The notes under the pieces: model-generated
Database searches by the model: none
Seen by the model: the letters and a program-made list of their open reading frames with translations, nothing else
Told to the model about the DNA's origin: nothing
Part shown: one piece after another, positions 13,001 to 25,700 of the stretch
Numbering within the stretch: the first letter of the stretch is position 1
Layout: every line of letters begins with the position of its first letter
From: Acanthaster planci
Taxonomy: Eukaryota > Echinodermata > Asteroidea > Valvatida > Acanthasteridae
Direction: 5' to 3'
DNA length: 64,000 nt
NCBI RefSeq assembly: GCF_001949145.1
Contig: NW_019091406.1
Span: 94,693-158,692, forward strand
Made by a program: the position numbers and the translations under genes

Positions 13001-16000
13001 TGCTGAGGCAGACTTTTGGCTTATTTTGTTTTTTTCAGAGGAATGGAAAGCACAGTTTGTGAAGCGTGAGAGACGCAAGTTGTTGTACTATAAGATGCAG
13101 CTAGTGCGAGAGGTTTCGCCAATCGTCTATTGCCCCTTTGCGGGTTACTTTGTCGAGGCACACCCTTCTGACCAGTAAGTTACCGCAATGACTCCTGCGC
13201 AGTTTTGGAGTAATCAAGCTGCCACAGTTGTTGCCCTTTCTGGTCTCTCAGTTCCGGTTCCATTTTCTTAGTTTGAAACCCATCAAGTTTGACTTGGGCT
13301 AAGTTTGTCAGTGTGTGCTCAATTACTGAGTTTCCTAATAGTCCGTTTTTGTGGGGTTTTCTTTCTGGTTCCTAGAAAATGGTCATCATTTGTTTTACAA
13401 ACATCCTTTTTAGGGCTGTGCTGAATATCTGAATATTCAATTGATTATCAAATATTCAAATGATATTTTCTGAATTTGAATATTTAAATGCAACCTTCAT
13501 GAAAAGGAAGAGGGTAAGTTTCTTTGTTTTAAATGGGAAAAATTGCACTATGGAGGCTTGTTTCAAGCAGATCAAATGAAAAGTGATAGAAATCTTACAA
13601 TTCAAAAAGTTAACTATTTAGTAAACAATTTAAAAGGAGTAGAAATTTTCAACAGGGTAAGAAGAATTGTTCTATTAAATTTTGCTAAATTGTGGCTGGA
13701 GATACTCCTAGGCTTGAGAAACTATTACATGTACATTGGTTATAATGTACAATTGTGTGTGTTATTGCATCTGATTTTGTTCATCAACAATCTGCCGGTC
13801 GGTACAGCCGAATATTTGGATATTCGATCGAATTGAAGGTCAAATATTCTACAGGTGAATTATTCGAATTGACTCAGCCCTACATCCCTTTCACTCTGGG
13901 TTGAGGGAACATCATGCTTAAGTGTCGGTCAGATTTCTAAGGGTACATGTCACAGGATCCCACAAAAGGAGCCTTGAATTCATTTTTTTATTAGTTTTTC
14001 ATTTTAATTTCCATTAAAGAGAACAAACTGGGTTTGTTGATGTCGTGTGTTTATTGATCCGTTTGGCATCCTGATGAACCCGGACACTTCATGGGTTCAA
14101 AACTTTGATAGTTCCTGTTTGATTTCTGTTGTGCAGATGTTTTTTTTAAAGGAGTTTAACTCAAAAGTGGCAGTGGCGACTTGAGATAGGTCACAAATAA
14201 GAAACTGATAAGTAATCGTTTAACAAAAAAACTGTATTTGCAGATGGAAGGTGTTGAAGCAATGTTTATTGCCATTGGTCTTTTCAAATGCTGTCATTTG
14301 TCTGCTACAGTTACATAAAGTCAACAAACCTTAAGAACGACCCCGATGCACTCAATGGGCTTATCAACAAGTACTCACCTAACATCAAGACTTGGAGTCC
14401 AAGACCCGGGGCCATGTTGGACCTGCAAAAAGCCATACAAGGAGATAGGTACCCGTTTCATTCAATGCATGCTACTACCCAAATGTGCTAAATTGCGCCC
14501 TGTGAAAGTGAGACTAATTTTGTCACGGACATTTGGTTTCCCATCTATGATATTTTAAGTTTATTAATTCATTTACTAGAACTCATTTTAATGGATTAAC
14601 CCATGATAATATCTCTGTGAATTTATATGCACCAGATGCAATAATTCCCGACAGTACCATAATTTAAAGAGACATTCTTGAGACCCTTATGATAATGCAT
14701 ATTTATCATTTAAGGGTCTTCTTCCTGCAAATAGACTGTCCCAGTGAAATGGTTCTTATGCAGGGTACTAATACACAAACTACACATTTTTCATTTAATT
14801 TATTAGTCATTTTTTATTTTCTTGTATCTTTGCCTTGCCGGATGAGTCAATGTAAATTGCCATAATGTTAATGTAACAGAGGGTGTTTGCCTATTTTACT
14901 GTCATTATTATCCTTATTATTAAGTAGAATTGACACTTTTCAATTTGTGTCACAAATTTGTGGCTACCTATACCGTGTTGGCTGTGTACATTGCGAACTT
15001 GGGATTTCCCAAACAAATTTTGGGGAAATTTTCAAGACTATTTTTGATCAGGAGTACCAACTCAATTACCCGTGTGTGTCCTTTAAAATGATTTAATGCC
15101 TTACCACTTTAAGAGGTTAGCATGCGCAACAATGTGGGACCATCCATTTGCTGCTAATTGCAAAGGTTTGAAAGTGGAATCCCCTTCCACATTGTTCTAC
15201 AGAGCACAGTGTACACTTTGAATTAAGGTTGCTGTGGAAACTTTGACTAGTACATGGTTAAGCCAGTTTGACATCAAGACCTAGTGTTGACACAGTCATT
15301 AACTGGATAGAAACTGCTTATCGAGTCTTGTCCACTGTGATTTGATTTGTTTGATGTTACTGTGTGTGTTGGCAAAACAAACAGTAGAGTGGGTATAGAG
15401 TAAATGGGATCAATAACTTTTGTTTACCCATGGATTTCTGAGCTCCAGGAGCCTGTTTGCTCTTCCATGTTCACACTTTCTTCTGGCCAGGGTTTTAAGC
15501 TGTGTTGACTTGTGTTTATAGTGACAAGTGTTTAATCCTTCTTCAGAAGTCAAGAACCAAGGCCTAAATGGTAGCGTCTTCACAGTAGTCCATTTATTTC
15601 TTGGCAAGTCTCAGAGGCAAGATTTGAAGGTCGTCGCAAGCACCTTAGATTTTGGATTTTTGTGATATTTAGACCCAATTTTTAATGTTGATTGTTCATG
15701 TACGTGTTCTTCTACTTTCATAGGTAATATGTCACCTTACATAAATATTCACACATGTAGAAATACAACTTAAAAGTAATTTAAGCTCAATATGAGAAAG
15801 GAAAAATTGAAAAAAGTTTCTCGATAACTGACAGTATGCACTATTTCTTTGTTTTCTTAGTGACTACGTCCAGGATCCTCCTCCAGGCACCAAGAAGTAC
15901 AAAGACAGGTGTGAGACACATTTGCATGGAGTAGTCCACATATATCAGAGACATTGCAAAACTCATTCATACATTCAGATTCAAATATTCGGGAAAAAAT

Positions 16001-19000
16001 TGTCTGGTGGATCATAATAATACGTACAAAGGTACATGTCTACGTGTGTTGAATTGAACATGCAACTTCTGATGCGTGTAGAAATATCATTTTTATGATG
16101 GAAATCTCACCACAGTGTTAAGGGGCTCCCAAGAGTTTTGAATGTTCACATACCATGGAGCTATTCTCACTGGACTCTGGGGTTCTTTTGAAATGTTTTT
16201 CCATCAGCGGGAATGGTCCACTCTGTGCACAGACCATTCTGAGGCAGTGCTCTTGATAGGGATGCCATGGGGAACAGCCATCCATTATGCAATAAGAACA
16301 AGGTGTTTGAAATGAAACAGCTGTGCAGAAGTATTCAACTCTCCCTCATCAAGATCTTGTTAAAATCATTGCAAGATCAGTTCCCCCTTGAAATGTTAGA
16401 TTTGAATCCTTACTCATACATATTTATCCTACCTGTTTCATATTTGTAAGTCAAATGATGGTATGTTTTCTCATTTACACAGTACATTGGACTAAAATCA
16501 CATGTTCCATTGTGTGAGCATTTGTGCTTCATGTGGGTATCAGAAAAGTGTTTGAACAAAACTACAGGCATCTAAATGTGTTGTATATTGAAAAACAAGT
16601 TGGTATTGTCTGAATACCTAACAAGTTATTGTATAAATTTATTGGCACGTCCGTCTTTTCACTTTACCAAATTTAACATTTGCAGAAACTAAATATAAAC
16701 ATAAATTTCTTCTTTTTGAAGTGCCTTTATTTACGAGTATTCTCATAGTCGGCCTGACCTCACCACAGCCTTTTAACACACCAAGAGGCACAATTCCTTT
16801 TCCCTCATTCGATGCTATGCAGAAGTGCACTGAAGTTACCGAATGTCTGACCACAAGATTGCTGTTAAATGTGAAAGCAAATGTCTGAAGTTGAAGTGGG
16901 GTCGTCAAAATATGTTAATTTTCTTTTCAGCTGGAATTTTGAGAAGTACCTCAACGACATCAACAAGAATATAGAGGACGAGATCTTTGCCTACCCAGAA
17001 TGGACTCGATTCTACTACCGATGGACAGGCTTTAAGAACTACAACCTTGTCATCAGAGTGAGTGGCAATAGGCTGAGTATAAGACAGGCTGTAGCTATTT
17101 ATGGTCACTGCAGCATAACCATGTGGAGTAGAAGGAAGCCGTAACTAAAAACTGTTAGTGAGGAAAGGGCTTTGAGCAAACTTTAATTAGGCGACTGACT
17201 TGCTGGCAATGTTTGTTGAGAGTGGTTGGACTCATTTAGCTTTGCGTTCCAGCAGTTTACTACATTTAACTGCATCACAGACATTAACATTTGCCACAGT
17301 GTGTAATAGGCAGCATTACAGAAAGTGATGACGTGACAGCAGTTGTAGACCTTTAGGGGAATGTGGCACAGTAGTTAGGGTTTCGACATGTGATCAGAGG
17401 GTCAGAGGTTCGAATCCAACTGCTGGCCAAAGGTTTTTGGCTTTGAGCAAGCCACTTCACCCCTACTTGTCTGTCCATCCAGGAGTATAAATGAATAACT
17501 GATATTAGTTGGGGAGTATCCTGTGATATACCAGCGTCCCGTCCAGGGAGAACAGAAGTATTCCGGGGAAATTCTTACCAGGGATACTGCTGATAACCAC
17601 TGGCCGGATAAGTCACTATGGCTAAAGACTAACTATACATTTTATTACAATTGAACGCAAGTGCTAAGGACAATATGCGTCAAAACTCAGCATTATTCGT
17701 GGTTCTGACTCTATTCTTGAGGTATCTATTAGAGAATAAGATTCGATGTTGCACATCTTAAACCTGAAAATGTCAAATTGATGATCAAAGGCTGGCCAAC
17801 TCTGTCCTTTAAAGATGTTATTAAAGCTCAGTTCCATTGTTTGAATTTGGTTTGTTGTGTTTTGTGGAAAGATGATCGAGCGAGGGGATGATTTCGAGCC
17901 TATCCCTGGAGGCTACGATTTCATGGTGGACTTCTTGGGAGAGGAACCTACATTCCCGACAGAGCGACCATCTCGCGCGCACAACTATCTGGAGGTAGGG
18001 AGTTTGGCTTGTGGCGCCCAAAATTCCTGTTATAAGTAAACATTTGGTGTTGATATACTGCCGACATCGTATAACGCTTTTGTGCTTTCCTACAATGCTA
18101 CATGGACTGTTGGCCCCTACTTGCTCCACAGGAAAGTACAAACATATATGTAGCCAAACAAAGTCCAATGTTCTCAGTACATTGGCTTATTGCCAGTGTT
18201 ATGGAGATGTTTTGGGTTGTTAGCAAAATAAGGCTTTTTGTCAGTCCATGCAGATTTTAAGGGGATCAGATGATCACGAGCAAAATTGGATGAGAAAAGA
18301 AAGTGAGATGAAAGGCCTGAAGAGTTGCATTGCAGTGAGAATGCTGTAATTGGTCAGCTCGTTAGGGATTAATGTTGGAGATTTTGGCTTGAGTTTCAAT
18401 TTTCATTTCCTTTAATTTTGAATCCTAGATGAAGAACCGCATTGGCGTACACCGGGAAACAGTGAAAAAAGGTCTCTTCTGGGACAACCTGTACATTGGG
18501 TTCTGCAATCGCATCTCTCGAGAACCAGACACATTTCACTATTTGTGAGTTTGTGATTATTTAACAGTGTGTGTGGGATGGCATGGTATTATACTTGTAG
18601 CTATGGCTCAGTTGATGGTGTCTTGTTCATAGTTGAGTGGGATGGGCTAGGCTCTGCTGGGTTGAGTTGGGCTGCACTGGGTGTGACTGGGTTTGGATTT
18701 GGTCGAGTTTGGTTGGTTTGGGCTGTGCAGGCCTAGGATGGACTAGGCTGGGTTACTTTGGATTCAGCCGAGTTGCGAGTTATAGATTCCATTTCATTTT
18801 GATTGCTTGGTTTGTAATTATTAAGTTATGGGTTGAAGATGGTTAGAGTTTGTGTCAGCTAAGTTTGGTCTTGCAAATTTGGGTTGGGTTTAGGTCTGCT
18901 TTGGCTTGTGTTTATGTTCAGTTGGTAACTACCAAAAGGAATGGGTTGGTTAAGCATTGATAAGATGGCCTTCAGTTGTGCTTGATGGGGTGAGTTTGGT

Positions 19001-19733
19001 TAAGTTTGGTCATATGGGTGAAGCATCATGTATGCATTGAGCATCATGTATGCATTGGTGTACATTCTTAAGTTTTGTAATGAGGGATATTTCTTTACAT
19101 ATCAGGTAGCTTAATTGTGCCTTTCTGTAAGACAAGAGACGGTACTGCAGATGTTCTGGTGTGGTTGAAAAAGAGCTCACAATTGGGTTGACGTTGCCTC
19201 TTTCAGCCTTGTTGCATTTTTTCAAATAAACATGTCAGGAACTTATGCACCGTTTCTTGCCCAGGTTCTGGAACCACATGCAGATTCTCCTACCGAGAAC
19301 AGAACCAGACTGGGACGGTTTCTTGAAGGAGATGAAGACCAGAGGGGCACAGAGAAAGGATGTCTGGAAACCTAGCCAAGTAATCACCTCCACTGATCAC
19401 TGTAAGTGGTTTGTAGTGCCGAGAAATGCTGCTGACCTGCTCTCATCTAACAGGAGCTGTTGCATTTAAAAACCCTAGAGGAGCCCATTTCAGCCTTTTT
19501 TTCCTCCCGGTTTCTTCACAGACACTCAGGGTAATGGCACCACTGGGATCGGCAGCCATCACAGTTTTAGTGCAACTACATGTAGTAACGGCTTTGGAGC
19601 TTACCCCTCTACAGGGGACCCACCCCTTTCCCCATATGGCAGTGCAGTGGTCAGGCACTGGCAAGGGGCACTGGTGATAGGTGTGACTGCACTTGTCGTG
19701 GGCATGGCACTGTGGAAACTGAAGGCCAAATAG
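1068..19733 (+). CDS. CMAH: CMP-N-acetylneuraminic acid hydroxylase, membrane-anchored form (15 coding exons)
   Basis: The enzyme converts CMP-Neu5Ac to CMP-Neu5Gc using a Rieske iron-sulfur centre and the cytochrome b5 system. Coding exons: 1068-1303, 1985-2076, 3635-3744, 10508-10698, 11347-11494, 11869-11950, 12431-12568, 13039-13174, 14311-14448, 15861-15908, 16931-17057, 17872-17994, 18429-18544, 19265-19401, 19522-19733. They sum to 2034 nt (677 aa plus stop), and all phases join at GT-AG borders. The Rieske ligand motifs are CKHQGG (exon 1) and CTKHGWKLD (exon 2). A metallo-beta-lactamase-like HLHSDH is at the end of exon 4. Other family blocks are FARGWW, SDFAGGASGFPMTF and CPFAGYFVE. 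The chosen ATG has good context (gccactATGG). An in-frame ATG at 984 would add 28 residues but is probably intronic or UTR. The last exon adds a Ser/Thr/Gly/Pro-rich linker and a membrane segment. The 6.8 kb intron 3 is the longest. Confidence 0.96.
4951..5091. mobile_element. Short MITE-like element with GGCTGCGTTC inverted ends
   Basis: In CMAH intron 3, GGCTGCGTTC at 4951-4960 is matched by its reverse complement at 5082-5091. Weaker complementarity continues inward. The 141 bp unit is GC-richer than its surroundings and has no coding capacity. I see no clear target-site duplication, so the superfamily is not assigned. Confidence 0.55.
10168..10411. mobile_element. 244 bp foldback MITE, GGGGCCAATTTCATAGAGCTG termini
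   Basis: This element sits in CMAH intron 3 just upstream of exon 4. The left arm starts GGGGCCAATTTTCATAGAGC and the right arm ends with the reverse complement. The arms match for about 45-50 bp with small differences and share GCTTAAGCA motifs. It has no ORF and is a non-autonomous inverted-repeat transposon. The target duplication is unclear. Confidence 0.85.
11180..11264. repeat. Two-copy tandem duplication, 47 bp spacing
   Basis: A 38 bp block (ATCCTTTCTCCATGG through CACTCATGGTTTGT) occurs at 11180-11217 and again, identical, at 11227-11264 in CMAH intron 4. Identity over the whole block suggests a recent duplication. Confidence 0.85.
13411..13882. mobile_element. hAT-like MITE (TAGGGCTG termini)
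   Basis: In CMAH intron 8, TAGGGCTG at 13411 is matched by CAGCCCTA ending at 13882. AT-rich subterminal copies of GAATATTC-like sequence lie at both ends. Flanks CATCCTTTT (left) and CATCCCTTT (right) look like a slightly decayed 8-9 bp target duplication. An 8 bp duplication with TAGGGCTG-type ends fits hAT. No transposase is seen. Confidence 0.7.
17357..17640 (+). mobile_element. tRNA-derived SINE
   Basis: This SINE is in CMAH intron 11. A pol III promoter-like head (GGCACAGTAGTTAGGG as box A, GGTTCGAATCC as box B at about 17407-17417) is followed by a body containing TTGAGCAAGCCACTTCACCC. A body motif of this kind is shared with the SINE near 62.1 kb and is common in animal SINEs. The 3' boundary is approximate. 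Confidence 0.75.
18630..18990. repeat. G/T-rich imperfect repeat tract
   Basis: CMAH intron 13 holds a tract of degenerate GGGTTGGGTTTGG-like and GGGCTGNGCTGGG-like units with few C on the top strand until about 18780. It is a decayed minisatellite or low-complexity tract. The open frame across it encodes only Trp/Gly/Leu-rich sequence and is not a gene. Confidence 0.6.
19522..19733 (+). other. CMAH: CMAH last exon: linker plus C-terminal transmembrane segment
   Basis: This exon encodes residues 608-677. A low-complexity stretch rich in Gly, Ser, Thr and Pro is followed by a hydrophobic run at about 657-672 (ALVIGVTALVVGMALW) and then the basic end KLKAK. Vertebrate CMAH is soluble and lacks this. 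A membrane-bound CMAH with a C-terminal segment has been described in the starfish Asterias rubens. With so few residues after the helix, tail-anchored topology with the catalytic part in the cytosol is the natural inference. Confidence 0.85.
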
Positions 19734-22700
19734 TTAGGTAAGCCTAGGGTGATGTTTGGATGGAAGGTTTTTGTTTCTATGTTACCTTCCCAAGTTCAAG
19801 TAGAATTATAGTTAACCATAGTTCATCCAATTTTTGCCAGAACTATGGATGGTTGGCCCTGGGGCATGGCCGCACCACTTGTTATCAATAGCTGATTTCA
19901 GTTTGACAATACAGAGGGAACCTTTCAGATGAAAAATATTGTATAACATATCATGGATCATGATTGTCACGCAAGTGTCAGCCAGTAGCAAAATGTGGCC
20001 CAAGATGAGATTTTATATAGTTAAACTAGGGCCTCTCAAGTGTGACTTTACTGCCCATGGGCGTTATCAAAAAGCAATTGACTAGTGGTTGAACTGTAGC
20101 TTCCACTGGAACTTGTCCTTAGTGTCCCCTCCACATGCCTCTAAAAATGAAAAGCTTAATCATATTTTCTTTTGGAATGCAATGCTGGGACCTGATGTGG
20201 AAACGCTGTTAATTTTAGGGTGCTCAAATTAACCGTTAGCTGTGTTCCAGCCCACCAGAGAGCAAAAATAGTAGGCTTTGAATCTTTTCTCACTTCATCC
20301 AGCAAATTTTGGCCACTGCTTATTACAGACCTTTCTAAGAAGTGTTGTACAAATGATGAATTCTTATTAATACAAGAACTAGGATAGGTTTTTATTTTTA
20401 TTATTTATTTGATCCGGACAGCAGTACAGGATGAAATTAAAAAGGAAACGGAGAAATGACTCAAAATGGAAAAAAATCAATAGAACCAGAAAGCAAAACA
20501 AGTTACAGTAAAGCTAAAAGCAACAGCAAGACAGGAATGGAGAGCCATTATGAGAAATAATCATAAACACGTACACTAACAAATTATACAAACAAAACAT
20601 ATCATGGGTTGAGGAAAACAAAAGTAAACTTAATGCTATTAGTATTAGTTGACATTTCCGCACATATTTTAACAAGGACAAGAAAACGTTGAGATAAAAA
20701 ATGATATAAAATTACAGTACATGTTTGTCCCCCCATGCACATGAGTCAACTTGTGATGGCATGCACTGGGAAAAGAATTAACGATCTATGAAGAAAGACT
20801 ACTTCAGATCTCTCTCAGCAGTCCATGGCCCACTAATCATATGAAGAGAACGTATTCAGGCCTTGTGTAAATAACAGAGTTCACTTACGAAGTTGGTGGG
20901 TTTGGCCCCATTTTCAACAACTGATGAAGCCTGAACTGTTTCTGTTTGACTTCAGATTTTTCAGCCTGATAACCTTCCGTCTTGGCTGAAAGAGTATGCT
21001 TCCTAAATCATCACTAAGTAGCTGAAACTACACGTCCTGGGAATGTAAGTTGATCAGCTGGTAGTATTAAGCATAAAACAGGGTTTTTTGATATCTGCAT
21101 CCATGCAAAGCTACTCCATGTCTTTTTATGTGTCTGCGCATTTGAGCTGAATCCAGCTTTTTGCCTGAAATGTACAGAAGTTTTTAAACACAATCTACCA
21201 AGAGGCTTTACAAAGATTTTATTTTATGTCACAAAGTGTGTGTTATTATGTCACTGCAATGTATGTCATGAGTGTATTCATAGTTTTATTTCAAAGTGCT
21301 GTCTGTAATATATTTACCACATTGTTGGGAGTTGTAAATACCAGTAAGAGTTTATTTCCTGAATGCAGTGGTCCGTGTTTATTCAGAATGCCAGGTGTCA
21401 AACCTATGGCATTCACAGTTCCAAATACATGTATATGGTGCACTGGGAACCTCTCAGTACACAGAACCATTGTTGCAATGGGTCATCCTTCCGGGACATC
21501 CGGGATGCTGTTCTTATTCAGAACATCTTGGAAATACCAGATGCATATATTTCCATAGCCCACCTGTGATTTGGACTGAGAAATTCCATCACAAAATCTA
21601 TTTTCTTGTGTAGAATGCTAGACCTCTCAAGCTTTCTACCCAAGACATTTTGACAGTCTCCCTTACAAATCCTTTTGTGTGTGTCATATTATCAAGATTG
21701 TCATTTTTCATACCAAAGATTTTTAAATCCATGTTTTTTAGAAATGTTGAGCAGAGCTATGTTTCAAGTACGAACCCTCTGTTGATAGCTTTATGACGGA
21801 TTTTACATCATAAAGACATAATCAAGATTTTTTAAGAACATTTGAAATCTACTTATGTGTATTTTAAGTTTGGTCACATTTTAAGTCATTTTCTACTGGC
21901 CACATAGATTTAATCAGTATCAAATTTTATGTTGAGTCAAAAATGCTCTTTCCTGCCAAGTTATTTTTATTTTATTTTGGTCGCTGGACAAAAATCCCTT
22001 CTGTGTGTCTGTGTTTTGTTTATGTGCGAAAAAAATTGTGTCAGCTCGAGGGCAGATTAGAAAAATCCAAAACAAAAGAGTTGACTGTCTATGTCAGTTG
22101 AAAAAAATATATGCATTGACTTGTAACTTGGAAACAGGGTTAACATTGATCAATTTTGTTTTAATAAGCAAGCCCTTTTTGTCAATAAGTCAATACGGGC
22201 GTTTCACAGTAGTGTGCCAGTCACAATGCATGAAATTTGTCGACCCAGTGCGTGTTCGGAAAGGGTTGACAAATTTCGCACGTTATGATTGGCCAAAGCG
22301 TTGCAAACTCTTGGTGGCACACTATTGTAAATCGCCCGTATTAAGTATGCAAAAAAATGGTCCTGTGGTAACCTTATATATAAAGTGTGGAGTAACAGTG
22401 TGGTTTAATTTGACACTTCCAATTAATCCTCTTAACTAGTAGTAGTAGTTGTTGTAATGGGAGGAATTTTGTACCACAATTTGGTATTTTCCAAAGTGTG
22501 TTGTGACGTTGATGATTACTGTTTGACTTGACCAAAGAGTTAACTTGATTGTCAGTTGGCCGATGGGAGAATTTTGTAAGTTCTGGTTTGTTCTCTTTTG
22601 GAGGGGTCTTTGCTGGAATTTAAAAATCAACTTTCTTGGAAAAGCTGTCAAAAGTTTCAGATGTATACTAAAGGTTATAATTTCTGAGTGAGTGTCAGAA

Positions 22701-25700
22701 TAAGATTTTTTTTCCTGTTGTATGACAGTGCTCATTGCAAATCATAATTACTTGCATTAGTAGTTCAACTCTGTGTTATCAAATTGAAATAGCTCATGCA
22801 CTGATAGCACACAAAGTATTGCTATACTGAAATATATTTCTCACCTTGTTTACCAATCCTCACTTGTACACTGCAAGACTTTTTTCTGAGTAGCTTTAGA
22901 CGTAGGGGATGCTCTTGTTCGATATGTAATTGTAAATTTACTGAATCTACAGTATTAAAGAGATATTTCTATACTCATGGTACTATTTTACACGGTTTAA
23001 CGAAAGGTTGATGGTAGAACCTAAAAAAAACAGGTGTATAAAATTATGAAGGTTTTCTTTGGAAATCACTTTAGCAGGATGTAACCATTTTGTGACTAGG
23101 TAGAAAGTCTTTATTTTCCTCCAGCAAGGAGCAGAACGTAGTTACAACTCAGATCGAAATGTTAATGGGATAAGATGCAGTTTTACGAGGGGACCAGTGC
23201 ATTGATGGATTTTAAATATACGTGTTTGTGTTAGACGTGATTGGCAGATCTGTGCAATTGTGAGATTGCACTGTTTTATCGTTCGATCATCTGTGAAATC
23301 TGTTGGTGCTGCTGTCGTCAGGTGATCCCGTTTTCTGTCTGAGTCCCAGCTGCAGAAGGTTATTATGTGAAGGGTAAGTAAGGTTGAAGATTTCATATAG
23401 GATCGACAGATCGTGCAACACAATAACGTGTATTGATGGAGATGCTGTAATAAATGTTGTATATTGCTTGATGTGTAAAAATGTGCTTAGTGCCAACAAT
23501 TGGACTCGAAAAAGATTTTGCCAGCATTTGTACTTATCTTTGCCGTCCAATTTTTACTATTTGCTTCTGTTTGGAATACCAATAATTTTAAGTCACAATT
23601 TTACCACCTAAAGTACATGTACATGTTTGTTATTCTTTCCACGATAGCATGGCTAGTGCATGATTATTGATATGGTGGAAATATTTTTGAATTAAATGTT
23701 CACTGTTGAAAAGTTGTGTTGCGTTAGAAAACATGTAATCATCCGTTTGTGGCAAATTGTTTAACTTTATGGTTTATAGAGAATGGCTGAAGTGTTTTAA
23801 ATTTATAATAATATATGGCCTGAATACGTACTGTACATAAATGGTTGAACCAGGGTACTATAGTTAGGCAGCATGTACTATACTGAGACTAAATGTGAGT
23901 AGGTTGCATAAATGTCAGTTACAAAGTTGATTCTGACAAACTGGTTGATACCAGTTTTAATTACCGATAATACCTGTGAGACAGTAGGCACAATTTCCTG
24001 CCATGTTTTACTGCCAGCAAATATTCATTGTTATCCGTAACAGGAAGGTTTTAAGTGGTTTGACTGTCTGCTTAGATTTCCAGTCTTCTGACTTTGTTAT
24101 ATGTCTTCTAATGAAGGTATGGTTGGCATAGCCACAGGGAGCAGCTTCCATTATTGCTGATTGATTGTATATTTGACAATTGGCAAGTGTTTTCAGAATC
24201 GTATTGCTACACAATTTTAAAAGTTAGTTTATTCATATGATCGAGTCTCCACATAGCAAGTTTAGCCCTGAGCAGGATAGTTTGCCTCAATCATCTCTAC
24301 TAAATACTTCTTCCACCACAAAGGACTTCTCATTGTGGAGTCACAGTGTGCCAGTATTACGGAAGCTTGTTTTGACACTGAAGTGAGTATCCATTAAATC
24401 CATATCACAATTTTCAGTATTCTTTATTTAAGGAGTTTCCAGAAACCTGCAGCATTCTCCAACGTGCATTGGAGAATCTGCACATGCATGTGAAGACTTG
24501 GGCTTTGTTCCATTGCGCAAACAACTCAAAACTTTATATTTTCACAATTGGAGCATTGGGTGCTCCTTGTTGGTTCGTTGTTAAAACAGTCTGTCCCAGA
24601 CTTGAACATATTAAATAAGCAACAAATACACTGCAATAGTCACTGTATTCCAAGCTTTCAGAGGCTGATGTGTTGATTCTCAGGCGGATCCTCTTGATAC
24701 AGTTTGCAATTGATAAGTACTCAATAAAGTGCAGTTTTAGCACTAATTGAGGTGATATTGGTTCTTAGCAGTAATTGGTTTTTGAAGAGCAGAGTATTGA
24801 TCCTGTGAACTCCATAGTATCACCAAAGCTTATGAAGTGCATGCAAGCCATTGCATGTAAAATGTCATGTTTAAGTTGGATGTAGAGGACCAAAGGAAAA
24901 AAACTAATCTCATTTTGTTCTTGTTGCTGTGCAACCTTGTTCAGGTCTTCTCAATTCATACCATTGCCAGAAAACTATATCTTATTCTGCCAGAATGTAT
25001 ATGTAGTGTCTCAAACTTTGTCCTACAGGAGAGGTTTAATGAGATGCATATGTATTGAGGCCAGAGGCATGTGGGCTGTGTACAAAGTAGAAAAGCCATG
25101 GCCAGAATTACATGTATTTGCTGAATAAGAGGTTTGTAGGTGCAGTACAGGGTATTGTCTAAGTTTTTGTGGTCAAGAACATTGTGTTGAAGTAATTGAA
25201 TGGTTCTATCTGATATTCTCTAGTTTAATTTGTTTAAATTGTATTATCAACCAATGTGCTGCAAGACTTTTACCACTGCTCAGATTTTTTTTTTCAAATT
25301 GCATTTTAAATATTACTCATGAAATTTATACCCACCAAAGGTAAGTTTTGTGACACATTGTATGTTCGTGCTGCCTGTATCTTATATTTATTTTGATGTT
25401 TGCAATTAGGGCAAAGTGCCAATATTATGTAGTGACATGAAATGTGATGTATTCAGAGGTAATTACATGTAATGTGTGTTTTATAGTGCGAAAGTTACAC
25501 TTCCTGTTTTCCTTCCAGACAAAAATAAGTATATGCGTGGATATTTTATGTAGTCTTGGAAATTTCGTTGTGTAATCTGTTGTATGCGTGTCTCCATGTA
25601 AGCATTATTTAAATCATTGTGACCTTTTTCTTTGGACTTGATTGGATTTCACGATACCGCCACGGCACGGCACTCGCGCACACGTTCTGAAAGTGTAGCC

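Noticed and set aside
18637-18846. 69-codon frame rich in Trp, Gly and Leu
   Set aside because: It runs through a degenerate G/T-rich repeat inside a CMAH intron and has no family match.
22005-22439. 144-codon plus-strand frame after CMAH
   Set aside because: It crosses the 22192-22342 hairpin element and has no family signature.
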